Assembly: GCA_027443745.1 (NCBI GenBank)
Contig: DAIAZB010000095.1
Location: 1 to 7,979, forward strand
DNA: 7,979 nt
Direction of reading: 5' to 3'
Source: Thiomonas sp.
Lineage (GTDB): Bacteria; Pseudomonadota; Gammaproteobacteria; Burkholderiales; Burkholderiaceae
Part shown: positions 7,048 through 7,979 of the stretch, piece after piece
Position numbering within the stretch: the first letter of the stretch is position 1
Layout of the letters: every line of letters begins with the position of its first letter
The notes under the pieces: generated by a model
Seen by the model: the letters and a program-made list of their open reading frames with translations, nothing else
Databases searched by the model: none
Told to the model about the DNA's origin: nothing
Made by a program: the position numbers and the translations under genes

Positions 7048-7614
7048 GTGCTGGAGCAATGGATTCACGATTGGGGCTATGCAGCCGTCGCCGTGGGCGC
7101 ATTCGCCGAAGGTGAAACCGTGTTGCTGGCGGCTGGCTACGCAGCCCATCGTGGCCTGCTCCATTGGGGGCTGGTCGCCGTGGTGGCGGCGGTTGCAGCA
7201 ACCCTGGGCGATCAATTCTTCTATTGGATCGGACGCTCATGGGGTGCGCGTGTGTTGGCGCGTTTTCCCCGGCTTGCCGCGCAGTTTCCACGCGTCGAAA
7301 GTTTATTGCGGCGCTACCCGCACTGGGCCATCATTGGCGTGCGTTTTTTGTATGGGCTGCGCATTGCCGGGCCCATCATCATTGGGATGGCCGGGGTCAC
7401 GCCGGGACGGTTTGCGTTGTTCAATGCGCTCGGCGCTTTGATTTGGGCTCCCTTGTTCGCCGGCCTGGGCTGGATGTTTGGACAGGCGCTCTCGGTGTTG
7501 TCTGGGCAAGTGCAACGGGTCGAGATGGGTCTGCTCTTGCTGCTGGTTCTGGTGCTCGTGGCGTGGCGGCTGGTTGCAATCCGCCGGGGACGGCGTGGTC
7601 AAGCGCCGCATTAA
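7048..7614 (+). CDS. DedA family integral membrane protein
   Basis: DedA (SNARE-associated/VTT) proteins sit in the inner membrane. Members are implicated in lipid carrier flipping and membrane homeostasis; the role of this one is unknown. The chosen GTG at 7048 gives 188 residues, MLEQWIHDWGYAAVAVGAF, with GGAG (7039-7042) five bases upstream. Earlier in-frame starts reach back into the cspA terminator and are unlikely. Visible family features are the amphipathic N-terminus, EGETVLLAAG (21-30) with E21 and E23, LGDQFFYWIGR (53-63) with D55, and VRFLYGLRIAGPIIIGMAGV (98-117). In that last segment R99 and R105 keep the six-residue spacing of the two essential arginines reported for E. coli YqjA. 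Hydrophobic stretches lie near 10-31, 40-60, 106-116, 126-146 and 161-176, and the tail is basic. No strong promoter was found in the 53 bases after the terminator, apart from TATGAT at 6994-6999 without a good -35. Confidence 0.9.
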   Translation: MLEQWIHDWGYAAVAVGAFAEGETVLLAAGYAAHRGLLHWGLVAVVAAVAATLGDQFFYWIGRSWGARVLARFPRLAAQFPRVESLLRRYPHWAIIGVRFLYGLRIAGPIIIGMAGVTPGRFALFNALGALIWAPLFAGLGWMFGQALSVLSGQVQRVEMGLLLLLVLVLVAWRLVAIRRGRRGQAPH

Positions 7615-7725
7615 GCAGACGCGACCGACAAGGCATTTGCATCTGCGGCGCGACAGCGTGATTGCCGTATGTAGGCCGCAGTGTCGGGCCAGCTCATGCC
7701 ACTAGACTGGGCCGAACATCATTGA

Positions 7726-7739
7726 CGAAACGCGTTTCG
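7726..7739. promoter_or_regulatory. Perfect 14-base palindrome upstream of trpS
   Basis: CGAAACGCGTTTCG is fully symmetric and ends 11 bases before the trpS GTG. In DNA it could be an operator. In mRNA it could fold into a five-base-pair hairpin with loop CGCG right next to the ribosome binding region. A GAGA (7741-7744) just after it is the only purine-rich sequence in reach of the start. I see no trp-leader peptide or attenuator here. Function is inferred from symmetry and placement. Confidence 0.4.
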
Positions 7740-7750
7740 CGAGACCAACC

Positions 7751-7979
7751 GTGACGACAACCAGAGTTCTGACGGGTATCACGACCACGGGTACCCCCCA
7801 TCTTGGCAATTACGTCGGCGCGATCCGGCCGGCAATCGAAGCCAGTCGGCGTGCGAACGTCCAGAGTTTTTTTTTCCTGGCTGATTATCACGCGCTGATC
7901 AAGTGCGACGATCCACAACGCATCGAACGCTCCCGCTTGGAACTCGCCGCCACTTGGCTGGCCTGCGGCCTGGACCCCG
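7751..7979 (+). CDS. trpS: Tryptophanyl-tRNA synthetase, N-terminal part (3' end outside window)
   Basis: The frame runs from GTG at 7751 to the window end, giving 76 whole codons. TrpRS charges tRNA-Trp in the cytoplasm; it is a class I enzyme acting as a dimer. The N-terminus reads [25 protein letters not shown] by eye, with the HIGH-type signature PHLGN at 16-20. It continues with [16 protein letters not shown] and [18 protein letters not shown], typical of the family's Rossmann fold. The KMSKS loop would lie beyond the window. The GTG is the only likely start: an in-frame TAG at 7703-7705 lies upstream and no other start codon falls between. The Shine-Dalgarno is weak. Codons for residues 39-42 contain nine T in a row, unusual in this GC-rich gene. 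Spacing of 136 bases from dedA and an intervening palindrome suggest its own control. Confidence 0.95.
   Translation, partial: MTTTRVLTGITTTGTPHLGNYVGAIRPAIEASRRANVQSFFFLADYHALIKCDDPQRIERSRLELAATWLACGLDP

Noticed and set aside
6679..7215. A 178-codon minus-strand open frame covering cspA and the start of dedA
   Set aside because: It is antisense to two supported genes and runs through an intrinsic terminator.

Overview
The window is a GC-rich stretch of ordinary bacterial chromosome. It carries seven protein genes, two of them cut by the window edges. The isoleucyl- and tryptophanyl-tRNA synthetase types, the CspA-like protein (67 residues, starting [10 protein letters not shown]) and the housekeeping order ribF-ileS-lspA all suggest a betaproteobacterium, probably in Burkholderiales. 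Genus cannot be fixed from this sequence alone. I see no tRNA, rRNA, CRISPR array, insertion sequence, integrase or att-like repeat.

Layout, left to right. (1) Positions 1-756, plus strand: C-terminal two thirds of a major facilitator superfamily transporter. (2) A 102-base gap with two copies of a 10-base repeat, a plausible promoter and a perfect 12-base palindrome. (3) 859-1839, plus: zinc-independent NADPH:quinone oxidoreductase. (4) 1876-6444, minus: ribF, ileS and lspA, transcribed in that order with gaps of about 100 bases. This is a widespread bacterial cluster joining FMN/FAD synthesis, isoleucine charging and lipoprotein signal peptide cleavage. lspA converges on the oxidoreductase with only 36 bases between the stop codons. 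(5) 6445-6699: a comparatively AT-rich divergent region holding the ribF leader and the promoter and long leader of a cold-shock gene. (6) 6700-6903, plus: cspA-type gene, followed by a short structured 3' region and a strong intrinsic terminator at 6966-6994. (7) 7048-7614, plus: DedA-family membrane protein starting at GTG. (8) 7751-7979, plus: first 76 codons of trpS, with a perfect 14-base palindrome just upstream of its GTG start.

The genes are mostly unrelated housekeeping functions. The only clear functional unit is ribF-ileS-lspA. I did not find a convincing undescribed system. The items most worth a second look are small non-coding signals: palindromes upstream of the oxidoreductase and of trpS, the cspA leader and 3' region, and a nine-T tract inside trpS.
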